Source: Anisakis pegreffii (taxonomy: Eukaryota > Nematoda > Chromadorea > Rhabditida > Anisakidae). From it: DNA of 64,000 nucleotides. A program made the position numbers and the translations under genes. Positions 1 through 12,469 of the stretch are shown here, piece by piece. The stretch is taken from contig JAPYMA010003043.1 of NCBI GenBank assembly GCA_035041965.1, positions 1 through 64,000 of the forward strand, read 5' to 3'. Each line of letters starts with the position of its first letter. Position 1 is the stretch's first letter. A model generated the notes under the pieces. That model ran no database searches, was not told where the DNA came from, and saw nothing but the letters and a program-made list of their open reading frames with translations.

Positions 1-559
1 TACTTGGAAACTTAGAATTGATAAATAAATAAACGACGACACCAAACATTCTAGTTATGTTTCAGACGAAATTCGACACTGGTTATATATAGTTAGTACA
101 GAAGGTTATGTTGGAGTATGCACTTTCAGACTTTAGGCATTTCAACTGAACGCAAATTTCAGTTTCAAAAAAACAGCGTGCAAATGGGGTGCCACATATC
201 AGAAATTATACTGTATTGAGCACGGATGAAATGGAGTTGAGATTAGATGCAGGACAGACCACTTGATGGATGATGGGGAACAGCCTCACAACACCCAGAA
301 ACACTGGCAGGACGGGTGAGACGGATCGAGAGCGGGACGGACAGATCTGAAGACGACACAGATCTTGAGAGTATGAAGGATTGCGTAATATGTATGTATG
401 CATATATATGTATAGATGTACAGAGATGTATAGAAAATGTTTATTGAAACCGACGGAGAACAAACATAAAAAATGCACATTTCCCCAACGTGATGTACAA
501 TATAACAAAAAATCCAGGCAAAGTTTTTGCCATACAAAATATCAGGCATAGTAGAATCA
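1..559. other. Left-edge non-coding stretch
   Basis: I see no supportable gene here. Several reading frames of 60-125 codons are open on the minus strand, but they overlap each other and the inverted repeat to the right, and none shows a recognisable domain or a splice-phase-consistent exon series. Confidence 0.5.
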
Positions 560-2345
560 TCATAGTACCTGACCTCCAGACCAACCATATGTAGTTTGTC
601 GTACTGAAGGGTTCTTGCTAGTGGGTAAGTAGTAGGGTAGTCCAGCAGTGAGGGATCCCACACCTGAAAGGTCTACCGCCGTCTTCGACGAGCATGCGTC
701 AGAAGCACTAACCCCGAGAGAGAGTATGCAATAGACACACAAGGGACGTGTTAGGTACTATTGGGCGGCCTGATGAGATGTGCGATACGTGAGTGATTGA
801 TTGAGACAAAAGTAGACCGCCGTCGTACGGTTCTCAAGAGACCAATGAAGATTAAATACTCAATTATATCTTAATCTGATCGCTTTCGTTGGATAATTTT
901 TTGATTTTTTGATCCCTAAGCTTAATCCCCTTAACTATCCCTCCCACCACCTCTCAAAACCCTCTAAACTAAGTCAATTCAAAGAGAAGTTTCGAGAATC
1001 ATGCGAGTAATTTCACCGAAAATCGACGAAAATGAATTTGTTTTGAAATTTTTGTTATGCATTGCTGTTGTGTAATTTCAATCGGCACGGAATCCGATAA
1101 CTAAACTGACAGTATAATAGGAATCGGAATAAAGGGGACACATTCCCGTGCCGATACTTTTTTGTTTTGCTTTTGAGATGTAATTATATTAATGAATATA
1201 AATAATCGAATATATAATATTCCAAATATAAATTTTTTTATATAAATATAATTCAATTTTTAAATTTCCAAAAACACCAAAAAAGTTTTCCATAATATAT
1301 TGAAAATCCAAAAATTTTTGATAATTTTCACTACTTAGTCACCAAAATATGATAGAAAATTTACAACTATTCAAAAATTTTGATTTTTGGCTAAAAATTT
1401 CAGAAAGAATAATCAATTTCAATTCCAAAATTTGAATATATTAATAACATATATAAAACAAATAATATAAAATTGTTATTTATAAAAGTTTATATAAGAT
1501 GTTTTATAAATTTTATATTAAATTTCTCAGTATATAAGTATAAATATTATATAATTTGTATATAAAACCTTTATATTCCACCTATCCCCGATTTCCATTG
1601 CAAAAATCACCCGCAAACTGAGAATTTCATTGAATTTCTGAAGGCAATATCCATTTTGTCTTACCAAACAGCAAAAATATTATTCGTTTTCGATGGTCGA
1701 AAATAATGTTCAAAATATGAAAAATTTTCTCATTTTCCAAAGTAATTCCAATTCTCTAGAAAACCAAACGCAGACCCAAATTTTCATAGTCAAACTCTGA
1801 AAATTATCCACATTCAAAACGTTTTCATTTTCATTTTAGTGCCAAAAATCTCCCGCTTATTTATTATAATATAATCAATAATGAATTACAAAAATTAATA
1901 TAAAAATATAGATAATATAATTATATAAATGATTAATCTTTAATGTTTTAATGTGTTCGAAATAAATTAAATTTAACCCCTGGGTGGGAGATAACCCCTT
2001 TTTGAGGGTAGCGATCAGATTAAAATATAACTAAGCTAATCCTCAATAGCGTACGAGACCACCGCACAACGGTTTTTCTACGTCTGCCTAATCAGTCACC
2101 CACCATTCGTACTGCCTCACCCGACCGGACTCCAACGAGTACCTAACAGGTTCTCATGCCCCTATTACATACCCCGTCCCAGAGCTAATACTTCTCACAC
2201 ATGCTCGTCTAAGACGACCGTAGACGATTCAGGTGTGGAATCCCTCACTACTGGACCACCTACTACTTACCCACGAGCAAGAGACCCCTCAGTACGACAA
2301 ACTACATGGGCTGACCTTCAACTTAGGCATTTTACCTGGTAGAGT
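560..2345. mobile_element. Long imperfect inverted-repeat element
   Basis: The sequence at about 560-888 reappears as an imperfect reverse complement at about 2007-2345, with an AT-rich core between. Conserved anchors include GTAGTTTGTCGTACTGA at the outer side and TAATCTGATCGCT at the inner side (871-883, inverse at 2010-2022). By eye the arms are roughly 70% identical with small gaps, over about 300 bp. This is the architecture of a foldback element or of a non-autonomous DNA transposon with long terminal inverted repeats. I see no transposase and no clear target-site duplication. Short peptides with a shared PSVRQTT stretch can be read outward in both arms, so an old coding inverted duplication is an alternative. 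Confidence 0.6.
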
Positions 2346-2387
2346 TCCCTTTATGCACCCGGAAAGCAAGTCGGGTGTAAAAGGGAG

Positions 2388-2535
2388 ATAGATAGATAGA
2401 TAGAATAAAAAATAAATAAAAATTCCGCTCCCTCCCAACGTTCGTCCTGTCCTCCTCGATCGTCCTCGTCCGCCATCGCCCGTCCGTCCATCCATCGTCC
2501 TCGACCGCCATCGCCCGTCCGTCCGTCGCGTCCTC
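2388..2535. repeat. GATA run and CGTCC-rich simple repeat
   Basis: A short (GATA)n run begins near 2388. A low-complexity tract of CGTCCGTCC and CCATCGCCCGTCC motifs follows to about 2535, with the CGCCATCGCCCGTCCGTC phrase occurring twice. Open frames across it are by-products of the repetition. Confidence 0.6.
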
Positions 2536-3096
2536 GGGAGAGAGCGGAATGAACCTGTAAGAAGAAAAGAAAACTAAAAAAAAGATCACTAAATCACTGA
2601 TGAGTTGATCTTCTCGCATTTCCCGACGTGTCGCCTCCCACCGTTACGCGATCCATCACCATCGATCCATCCGTTCATCCATCGTTCCATCCACCATCTA
2701 AAAATCAAATCAAATAAATCTCAATAAACAAACACAATAATCAAAACACAAATCAAATTCACCACCTCACCCCACCCAATAACCTCTCTCCCCATATTAA
2801 TCAATACCCTTCACTCTGACAACATCCGTTTGATATATCAAAATCATTTCCTATCCACATTATATAATATTAATAACCAAACGAATCAATAATTCAAGCG
2901 AATAATTTACCGTTCTCAAACCGAAGATCCATCATCAGTGACTATCATCCATCATCGTTCCATATTGAGCAACGTCCTCTCGCCTCCACGCACGACCCGC
3001 CATCCGCACACCCAATCTGAATCAATATAAGTGAATAAGCATCAAATGATTTCAATCAAATACGTCGCTACGATTCAACGACACGCAGCGCATAAT
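2536..3096. other. Intergenic stretch, no gene seen
   Basis: AT-rich, A-biased sequence with scattered CATC-type low complexity. I see no conserved coding segment or structured repeat. Confidence 0.5.
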
Positions 3097-4370
3097 ACTG
3101 TATCAACGAGTCGTTCATACCGCCCGTAAACTAATTCAACATCATCCTAATAATTCAATAACAATCTACATCACTAACGTTTTTGATAACAACTAACAAT
3201 ATCAAATAATTCAAATAATTATATCAATCAATTCCACTAAACAAACCAATCAATCCTACATCATTTTCATTCGATATCAAATAATATCGTTACCTAGTAC
3301 TGATAAATCAAATAAATATCCCATCTCACCCCACCGGATCGCATCGATTTTCAAGTCGAAAAACTAATACCCATAATTCAAAAACTGCAACAACAAAATT
3401 CAAATCCCAATACAATAATTATTCGTATTAATCGGTATCAACTTCAGTGAATATAAAAAAACAATCGTATTAAATATTTGCTACGTCATATTAATAATGA
3501 AAAGCACGAATGTAGATTCCTGAACGTCTCAATGTCTATAATACCACTCACATCATACCAATAAACGATAATATCAAATCAAGAAACCAAATATATTCCA
3601 AGCCCCGTCTCATCACACCGTAATTCTGACCCCAACCCCAAACCCCCCCTTGGACATTCATAAATAATATAATACGTTGTCGAACAATAATCTGAAACAA
3701 CGCCACACCTCACCGCACCCACCCCAGCGTACATCAGCATCAAAAATGAAAATATAAAACAAAAGCGATAGACATATCCATACATTGTCTGATAATCATT
3801 TCATAAAAATGTTCAAAATCAATATTTCTCACTGTCTTTGGTATCATTAATTGCATAACTAACAATACTGTATCAACGAGTGGTTCGTATCGTCCGTAAA
3901 CTAATTCAACATCATCCTAATAATTCAATAACAATCCACATCACTAACGTTTTTGATAATAACTAACAATTATATCGATTCCACTAATCAAATAATCAAT
4001 CCTATATCATCTTCATCTAATATGTATCAAACAATATCAACGACCTAACACCAATAAATCAAATGAATATATCAAAATTTCCACAAACAAAATAAATAAT
4101 AATCGTACCAAGTCATGTCCTCATATTAAAATAATTAACGATTGCCAACATCGTATCAACAAATAACAATATCAAATCAGTTAATCAAAATTAACCTAAC
4201 GCCGCACCCATCCACCCACAACCACCCTGCGGCACGTCACCATAGAAAATGAAAATATAAAACGAAACTGATAAATATATAAATACGCCGTCTGATCATC
4301 GCACGCTCGCGTACAAATCAATATTTCTCATTATCACTGCTATCAGTTAATTGCACACTCTGTATTCACT
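3097..4370. repeat. Degenerate direct duplication, unit about 770 bp
   Basis: The block starting ACTGTATCAACGAG at 3097 recurs at 3867, and similarity continues for about 200 bp (CGTAAACTAATTCAACATCA, then ACGTTTTTGATAA). A second shared block, about 3685-3866 versus about 4195-4345, contains AATGAAAATATAAAAC and ATCAATATTTCTCA in both copies. Two diverged copies therefore lie in direct orientation, the second somewhat shortened. No coding potential is visible. It may be the remnant of a tandem satellite. Confidence 0.7.
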
Positions 4371-7300
4371 CTACAACTGTCTAAATATCTCTCCCTCACT
4401 CATTCTATAACAATTATTTGCATCTCTCTCCTCTCTGTGGTACCCACTAAACATTTGACGTCGTATCTCTAAACTAACTTCCATGTACAGAATGTGCACT
4501 GATCCAATAAAAACTGCATCATCAACAACTCCAAGATAAACATCATTCAAAATACATTAAATCTCGATTAAAATCAATATTGTTACAAAACAATTCATGT
4601 AATAAAATGTAAAAATCATAATAAAAACATATTATATTTTATCCCCTCAATGGGAACGCCCCAACCTGAAAATAACCAACGTTTCACAAACTAAAATCAC
4701 ATCCAAACGATATTATAAAACGACAATTCCGAATCAAATCAAATTTTCTCAACAAACCATCAGCTAAACGAGTCTGAGGCACTCTACAATTCATAATCTA
4801 ACCTTAAACCCATTTATTTATCAACCATCAAGCAATTCCTTTCCCATATCAATCCGACACTCGAAACCTTCGCAATTATTACATAACAACAAAACGTTTA
4901 ACAAATGAAAATGCGAAAGATTAACCACGACACATTTTACTTTACCAATTCAACTTCTCATCTTAAACGCATTCTTTCCAATGTCCCAAAACTAAACTAA
5001 TCTCGCAACGATTCTCATTCTATTATATTAAATCTATTCAGCTATATCCGCCATATAAAAATCTTACAACGAAATTCCATTATACTGCTCACTGACTAGC
5101 TTTTGACTTCTAAAATCGTATTCAAAAAGGCTCAATCAAATTTTCAAACTATCAGACTGAAATGATAAAAACTATGCAATAAATCAGCAATAATTCATGC
5201 TACTATCGTATAAAATCAATCAATAAGTAAAAGTGATCAAATAAGTTAAAAATGTAAAAGTGATCAAATAAAAAAACTAACAATAAATAAAAAACGATCA
5301 AAAGACTAACTCGTCCGAAGTTGTGCCAAGCTTAGCACGACCTTAGATCTATCTTTTCCACCGACGTTTTCCGGACGTCCCATCCTTGTTCTCTCCTTGC
5401 GATTGTCTAAAAGCAGAGTCATTAATGAACGCTCGATAAAAAAAAACTAGAAATGCTCGACATAACACATAAAACATTTAATATTTACAAATCGCATCTG
5501 CGATTACAATAGCGGTGATACACCCACCATTCACCTTCACCACACATCTCACGAATAATATCAGCTATTTGAACGCCAATCAAAAAAGTTAAGTTGAAAT
5601 CACAAGAATGATAACTGAAAGATAACTACAAAAATTCCTCAAAAACAAATAAATCAACTAAGAATGATAACCGAATCAAAACATACTAAATTCCATCTAA
5701 TCATTAAGTATCACACAAAAGACTACTATCAATCAATTCAAAAGAAGTGAATACAGCAATAATTGCGTTACACAGAGAAAGTATTGAGATGGTACAACCA
5801 TAGCACATCGTACAAAATAATCATAAACACACAACTTATTCCACAGAAAAAAATTAAATTTTTAAATTGTTTCACGAACATTCTCAGGCCATCTATCGGC
5901 AAGTGGACATCGATTTCGACTTGACACACGGCCTGGGGTATCCACTAGGCCCTAATTTACTTATTTTCAAGAATAAAAAAGCAAAAAACCGCAAAAAAAC
6001 CCGCAGAAACCCCCTCGCAATGAACTTCTCTGCAGCACACTGAATTTACATTGCAGTAAAGAAGTGACATGGAACGTATGGCAAGAAGCCAAGTTGGCAT
6101 GATACCAATACCGTAGTGTAAACAATCGTTTCGAAACACAGTTTAATTTGAAATTCTAAAAATATGAAGCTACTATTGTGGGATTGAATCCCAGCACGAT
6201 TGTCTGATTTCTGTAATTGGCACCCATGCCACACCCTAGTTGATTCCACAGTCTGTCACATCTCAATAATTCAACTCAGGTATTTTCCTTTCAACATTTA
6301 ATCATCAATCCTCTGAATGTTATGCAACGAAAGTGCACTCTGAAGAGTTTTGATAAGCGTTTCAGTTGAAGAGATTCGTTCCACTTGCAAATCTCACGTT
6401 CATCGCTAATCACTCAAAACTTCAAATAATTGTTCAGTGGCAATCTTCAGAAGAGATCACTTTCAGATTAGCTGCAATCGAGGCCAACGCGAATCAAAGT
6501 TGAGTTATCTCAATTTTTAAATTGTGAAGCGATTTTTTAAACACATTTATTATTACATCTAAGTTAATACTGATTGTGTGTTTTTATCAACTGCAATAGC
6601 ACGTTTAGTGTTCTCACAACTGAAATTGCCAATCAGTTTGTTTTCATTACTTGTATTCGATGATTATGAATTGGATTTTAAATAGAACGTCACTGTAACA
6701 GTTTCGAATGCAGTATGCTTATATGTTTGTAACGTGGAGCACTTGCAACTGTGTAAAAAGTTGTCTGCTAAGTTTGACAATAACTTAAGCCAGGCTCTGT
6801 TCCATTCGAAAAAATATCTGTGAGTTCACTTTGAATAGTGACTGATTGTATCTGTCAACATAATGCCACTCAGAATATCCGAACAGATAGATATACTCAT
6901 ATTCTGTTACACCGTAATCTGCTGTGACACATGTATCGCTGCCCTCGAAGACACTCATTTTCGTGCAATTTTGAGCATTCCAAAGATTTTAGTCGCTTTC
7001 GATGATCATTTCTTGCACGTTTTCGTTCAATTCCGATTCGAGATCATAAGTTATTTTCGACAAGAAATAGCAGCAAAGTACATGTATATACATAATCATA
7101 GCTCAAGTTCAGTACAATACACAACGATTACAATGAGCCAATATCCATAATAATAATAATCACAATAGTAATAAACATATGAATAACAATAAATCAGTAA
7201 ACATCATAACAACGAGCAGAAAAATTCTCAATGAATGTCGATCACTAATTAAAGCGAAAATAAATAATTTACAGTTTGTTTTCAAATGTATCACAACTGA

Positions 7301-7838
7301 ACACGATTTCCATACGTTTTGGCAATATCATTCAATGCGTGGCACAGATATTACTAAAGGGTATGGATTCCCCTAAGCCTGCAATTCACTGAGTTTCTGC
7401 TTCAGATAGACCCTGCCAATCAAACACCCAATTTCATCTGTGCCGCTCACAATAACGTTGATCTATTCATGAAGAATAACAAACAGACTGTACATGAACT
7501 CAAACATCGATATCCCGATGACAAATGCTTCGAATATCGCTGTAGCAAGCTGTAAACATTACAACGACGACTTGTTTGCCCACATGAAACGTCGATTTCA
7601 ATTTCAGGTTTACTTTCTGCATTCGAGAACAGTTTCATTACCTAAGCTGGACAGTAAGCCAACGACTAACGCTGTCAATAAATGACCAGACGATTCAACA
7701 AATGAAATGAAGCATCAACTGTGCTCTTGTTTGATCGAGTGTGCCCTAACTTTCAGCCTCTCTTTCAGTGGTTTTTGTCAATTGCTTCGCCAAAAAGCAG
7801 CTTTCCATTCCGGAAATATTCAAAAAGAAAACAGTAAA
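4371..7838. other. Gene-poor stretch left of the globin gene
   Basis: AT-rich DNA without a recognised gene. The minus-strand segment 5406-5306 is exon-like: a TTTTAG acceptor, a 33-codon charged frame containing RMGRPENVGGKDRSK, then a stop. The stretch 5881-5945 is of higher complexity and also reads open. A 95-codon plus-strand frame at 6863-7150 matches no family I know. None is strong enough to call a gene. Confidence 0.4.
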
Positions 7839-7844
7839 TTTATT
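7839..7844 (-). terminator. Poly(A) signal of the globin gene
   Basis: The canonical AATAAA is on the minus strand, 56 bases downstream of the globin stop codon. This is a normal nematode 3' UTR distance. Confidence 0.6.
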
Positions 7845-7900
7845 GCGAACAGATTTCTGATTTGTCAGCGGATTATCAATAAAAACTCGAAATTCAACAA

Positions 7901-10203
7901 TCAATATTTCATAGTACCGTTCGAATTCACTTTTTGAAGACCGTCCAAAAATCCCCTCTTCATGTGTACGATCACATAAGCTGAAAGCGTTCGCCATATT
8001 TCGATCGCTTGAGTCTTCTGTGCTTCATCCAAACCGGGTGTTGCAGAGATGTGTGAAGTTAGCGAGATTTCGATTGCATCCTGAAAAAAAACTTGATTTT
8101 CATTGGAGTAACATTTGATGTGTGATAAAAGACGAACAAAACAAAGCATAAAGATACCAGAAAAACATCCCAGTGTTCTGGCACAAAACCACGATGTGAA
8201 TAGATGCAATGCCTTTCACCGATTGCGTACAACATTGGCGGTAATTGCTCCATGTGATACAAATTTTTTACAGTTCTTGACAGAACCTGAAATTTCATTG
8301 ATTATACGCTTCAATTTGAAACACTGAAAAAAATGTTCTGCCAAGCAAACCCCAATTCAAAAATTTGCACAATATTCGAATGGCACACTTCCATGAAAGC
8401 GTAACACTTCCAAAATTGTCGTCCTTCAGTCTCGGCCTAAGTTGAGCCTAAACAAGCCTCAACTTCGGCTTCAGTTCTCGCACGAATCAACTTAAACCAG
8501 TTCACACAACTCGAACATAATCGAGCCTCTTAGTCAATGTTTCAAAAATCTGAGTCGTCTTCCAGTGGTAAAAACGCTTCGAAGACAACAACACTGAATT
8601 ATTGAAAAAATAACCGGCCCAAAAAGTTATTCATTACCTGCACAAATTTGAGCGCTTGTGATCGAAACTCTCTACTTTCCCTCCATCGATCGCCGTATTT
8701 CAACAAGAAAGGGAACAATTCCTTTGATTTCGGATGTGTTTCGAAGATATACGCGTATATATTTGTGCCAAGTTCATACAAAAACTCGAAATCATCACTC
8801 CATGTTCGCTAAAAAAAACAGAAAAAATGCCTTGGTGACGATTCAAATCTTGAAAATTATTCCCGTCGATTTTAGATTGATTCAAACTCAGACATTTGAT
8901 AATTACGTGACTGTGATGTGTTTTAACAATAACACTCCTCATCTAAATTATGGTCTGTGTAGAAGTCAGTGAAAATTATGCAATTATCCGGCTCTTATGT
9001 ACCCTCACAGTAGACAAATAATTAGAATCAATCAATCTGGTCGACATTCGGCTGAATGTTACCGGGAACCGGCTGAATGTAACCGAGAAACATTTGAAAA
9101 ATCTCATCAGCATTTGGGATAACCGCTGATATTCACAGTCTTAATTGGTCTTAATTGTAAGAGTAAGTGAAGAAATATGAATGAATACAACACTGATTAC
9201 TCTTCGAATGGTAGAAATTTTCGACAGAAATAATCTAACTAAAACATTAAAAGAATTGGTCACTGAATATTCCTAACTGAAACAAATTATTTCGAGAAAT
9301 AAACTGTGATAAGAATGAAAAATATGATTGAAAATTCTTATTTCTTCTTCGTTCTCATCCTGCTCAATATTTTATCCCATGATGTCGTCTTGACAATTTA
9401 TTTCATATTCACTCGAAATCCATCATTTTCATCATTCCATGTTTCTTACAGCACGAGAGGGATATTTCTGCGAATATAAGCACAGATATACGGTGCTCTC
9501 AAGCTTTTTGGAAGCATTTCCTATTAACAAGACGATTAATTAGATTAGCATAAGGAAGCCCAAATTTAGAAAGAATACCTAATCGTGAGTGGAGAACGCT
9601 TATCATCAATGAAATATTGAGGTCAATTATTCTGGTGACAAGAATTCTAAGTAACAGATCAGAATATTAGAGTTTGGGCAACTCAATAGTGATTCTCTTG
9701 TGAGAGTGCAAGTTTGCGTGTCGAACAATCGTCAAACATTCCTTCCTATCAATTCAGAAACTCTGCTCTAGTTCAATTTTATTTCTCGAGATACTCAAAT
9801 CTTTCAAGATTAGACACATTCATCCAGGAATATACACGCGAATCAATTCTTTTAATGTGAATGAACCAATCAATTCGTAGTGATGTATTGTGGGTCACTG
9901 AATATTCCTAGAGAACAATCATTGCAAACTGATCACTGAACAGAATTTAGGCTAAAAGAAACCTTTATAATATCCTTTTCTGCTGCATCCGGTTCCCACG
10001 AGAGGAGAGCGCTGTCCACGGCCGCTGTTTGTGGGGATGGTTGCTGCTGAAAGCTGATGGTTAGTTGTAATTGAACGGAGAAATCATCAAGTGAAACCTT
10101 TTGGTATAGATAAATGTACGCTGAAAAATTTTTTGAATCTCCTCTTCTTCACTGAGAGAACGTAACGTTTTCTGTTCATTCCGAATGCCCCCTCTAAAAC
10201 CAT
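7901..10203 (-). CDS. Nematode-type globin, five coding exons
   Basis: Heme protein of the diverse nematode globin (GLB) family. Exons, right to left: 10203 or 10179 to 10120, 10046-9963, 8808-8638, 8286-8158 and 8080-7901. All junctions are phase 0, giving about 207-215 aa. The globin fold is clear. YELGTNIYAYIF is the A/B-helix region and KELFPF the C/CD region with the CD1 Phe. REFRSQALKFVQ is the E helix, where the distal position aligns to Gln. YAIGERH carries the proximal F8 His, and EHWDVFLDAIE lies in the G helix. The N-terminal extension is basic (KKRRFKKFF), ahead of a Gln/Pro/Ala-rich linker. The start is uncertain: Met codons lie at 10203 and 10179 and the frame stays open further upstream. 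The intron between exons 2 and 3 is about 1.15 kb. Family assignment is firm; the specific paralogue is not. Confidence 0.88.
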
Positions 10204-10329
10204 CACCTTCTCCAAAGACTCAGAAGCTCTGTAAAAATCGTCGAGGCTAGATCCATCGCTGTCACCGCTGTTGTTGTTGTTTTGGTAACTGTTTATAATA
10301 CCATAGAAACAATTATTGAGAAGTTGCAC

Positions 10330-11359
10330 TGATGTGCGTTTTGCATCAAGAACGTTTAAATATCAATCAGTATGGTACAGAATGAATGAAAACATAAGAA
10401 ACAATTGATCTGAACGAGAAATTAACAGTGAAGAGCGATTCTTTTCAATAATCTCAGTACGATTACACGGTTGAACACAAACAATTGATTTGAGTAATTT
10501 AGAATGGTGCAGAAAAGTGAATCATTTCAACGAATATACCACACACTTCTCACATGAACAAACACTAAATGAATGAATGTCAATAAAAATGTCAAAAGAT
10601 GAATAAATGTCTACAGATAAATGAATGATAAATGAATAATGCATCAAGACAAACTTTTCTATCGTTAGTGTCCGTATTCGATGCTGACTGGTTCGTCGTC
10701 TTGTTATTGAGCACTTTCGGCATGTTCGAGCGACACTTTATCTTCAAATCACACTTTGTCTCGTTTTTTGTTCTGAAACATATACCTATTTTTGCTTTCG
10801 TGGAAATTCACTGCATCGATAAACACATTTATATAGCATATAAGAAATTCCATGTAATCAATGAATCGAAGTGTGATACAATTCGAAATCGGTGCGGAAT
10901 TGCACTGAAACTGATCAATACATTCCAGATTCTGAGCTTATCCCTAAAAAACCTAAAAACTGTCGTTTGAAGCTGGAAATATAACACTCTTATACTATAG
11001 TCACAATGAAATGTTTGAAAGGAACACAGAGAGCACAGCAGATCATTAGTATTGCCTCAAACACCACTAGAGAATCTAGCCAAGTTGCTGAATTTCATGG
11101 AAGGCGTTGAGTGAATGTGCGTAAGCATGACAAATGAATCCCTCGGATGATGAAGCCATGTTCCGCAAATGAGTACGAGTTTTCTTCTTGGGAGAGAGTT
11201 TTTCCTTTGATATTCGCTGAGTAAGCAGAAAATTTCATTTGTTTTCAAAATTGATACGACTAAATGATATTGGACGATGTGCGAGTGCAAATGAGACGAG
11301 CAAATAAATAAACTTCGAATATAATAAAGTGGATCAACATAATGAAGTATCAGATGGAA
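10330..11359. other. Intergenic stretch upstream of the globin gene
   Basis: Probably holds the globin promoter and possible 5' exons. A 77-codon minus-strand frame at 11057-11290 is of normal complexity but shows no family signature or clear splice context. Confidence 0.4.
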
Positions 11360-11384
11360 CGAACGAAAGAATATCTTTCGTTCG
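11360..11384. repeat. Short perfect hairpin
   Basis: Arms CGAACGAAAGA (11360-11370) and TCTTTCGTTCG (11374-11384) are exact reverse complements with a 3-nt loop. It is the first of several hairpins within 1.1 kb. Confidence 0.85.
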
Positions 11385-11392
11385 AACGAAAA

Positions 11393-11470
11393 AACAACAA
11401 ATTACCTCCGATAGCGTCTGATGAACGAAAGATTTCGTTCATCAGACGCTATCGGAAGTAATATGTTGCG
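11393..11470. repeat. Near-perfect 30-bp-arm hairpin
   Basis: Arms 11401-11430 and 11433-11462 are reverse complements with one mismatch (GAGGTAAT versus GAAGTAAT) around a 2-nt loop. Weaker pairing extends outward to about 11393 and 11470. The stem repeats the TTTCGTTC motif of the preceding small hairpin. Confidence 0.9.
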
Positions 11471-11546
11471 ACGACAGTTTTGGCATCTTCTTGAAACTGT
11501 CACATATTCTAGAGTCTATCATCGACTGAGCAACCTGGTACGAGTT

Positions 11547-11643
11547 TCCTTAGGTAGTGTTCACTAGCCCTAGGGCCATTGGAGTAGCTCTAGGGCCTAG
11601 AGCTACTCCAATGGCCCTAGGGCTAGTGAACACTACCTAAGGA
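11547..11643. repeat. Perfect 97-bp palindrome
   Basis: Positions 11547-11594 and 11596-11643 are exact 48-nt reverse complements around a single central G (11595). The arm starts TCCTTAGGTAGTGTTCACTA and ends AGCTCTAGG. The stem is GC-richer than its surroundings and itself contains the smaller palindrome CCCTAGGG. A perfect stem with a 1-nt spacer implies very recent formation or ongoing arm-to-arm correction. Possible natures: foldback element, recent inverted duplication, or precursor of double-stranded RNA. An assembly artefact at a read turn-around must also be considered. Confidence 0.95.
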
Positions 11644-12388
11644 CATCAATCAACGAAATTCTCATGAGTCTCCAACGATAGAATCTACTCTGACCGGCTG
11701 AAGAAGCTATTCATAATGTGCGATCGTGCTTGGCACCTTTAACATTACTTATCAACGGAAATTTGGCGAAAACATAAATGAATCGACAGAGGGCGATGAA
11801 ATTCTGCACGTGAAACGATGAAAAATCGCTCATTACAGTTACTATACAATATTGAACTTCTCACAATTTTCATTGTATTCAATAATATTCATCATTTACT
11901 CAAATTTTAGAATAATTTTACAATGCCCCGTTTACTTTTCGATTATTAAGTATACAGAACAACTGTTTTCCTTGCATCTTGTGTTACATCTTCTGAGAAA
12001 GCAATTACGAAAAATTAATTACCTTCCCAAGAGTATATCTCCTCCAGGAATCTGTACGCATAAGTAGAATGTAATTTGTTCGAAACTGTATTCATACATC
12101 GACGTAAACACATCAATTCATTCGTAATGCCACATTACTTACGTTCTCAAGGCCTTCTTTTGCACTTCTCACTATGCGACTATTTTAATTATTCGAGTCG
12201 ATTGATGTGAATAAAGTAAACATCATGTTCAACGTCTACATTTATTTCATCTCTCACGCTAACAATTACATCTCACGAATGCTTTACTTAGTAAATATTA
12301 CATGTAACATTCATTAAGTAATAGATACAGTCATCTTGGAAAATTTCTCACATAAGTATTCATTCACAGGTGCATATTTTCCTGAAAA

Positions 12389-12463
12389 AATTTATGCTCC
12401 TACATTAGGAATTCATCAGCAACAATGAACAGTTGATGAATTCCTAATGTGGGAGCATAAATT
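12389..12463. repeat. 30-bp-arm hairpin, 15-nt loop
   Basis: Arms 12389-12418 and 12434-12463 (core GGAATTCATCA / TGATGAATTCC) are reverse complements with one mismatch. It has no similarity to the hairpins at 11.4-11.6 kb. Confidence 0.9.
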
Positions 12464-12469
12464 CAAGAA

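Noticed and set aside
5881..5960. GC-richer block as a tRNA gene or snRNA
   Set aside because: It does not fold as a cloverleaf by eye and lacks the internal promoter boxes; better explained as a coding-like or repeat fragment.
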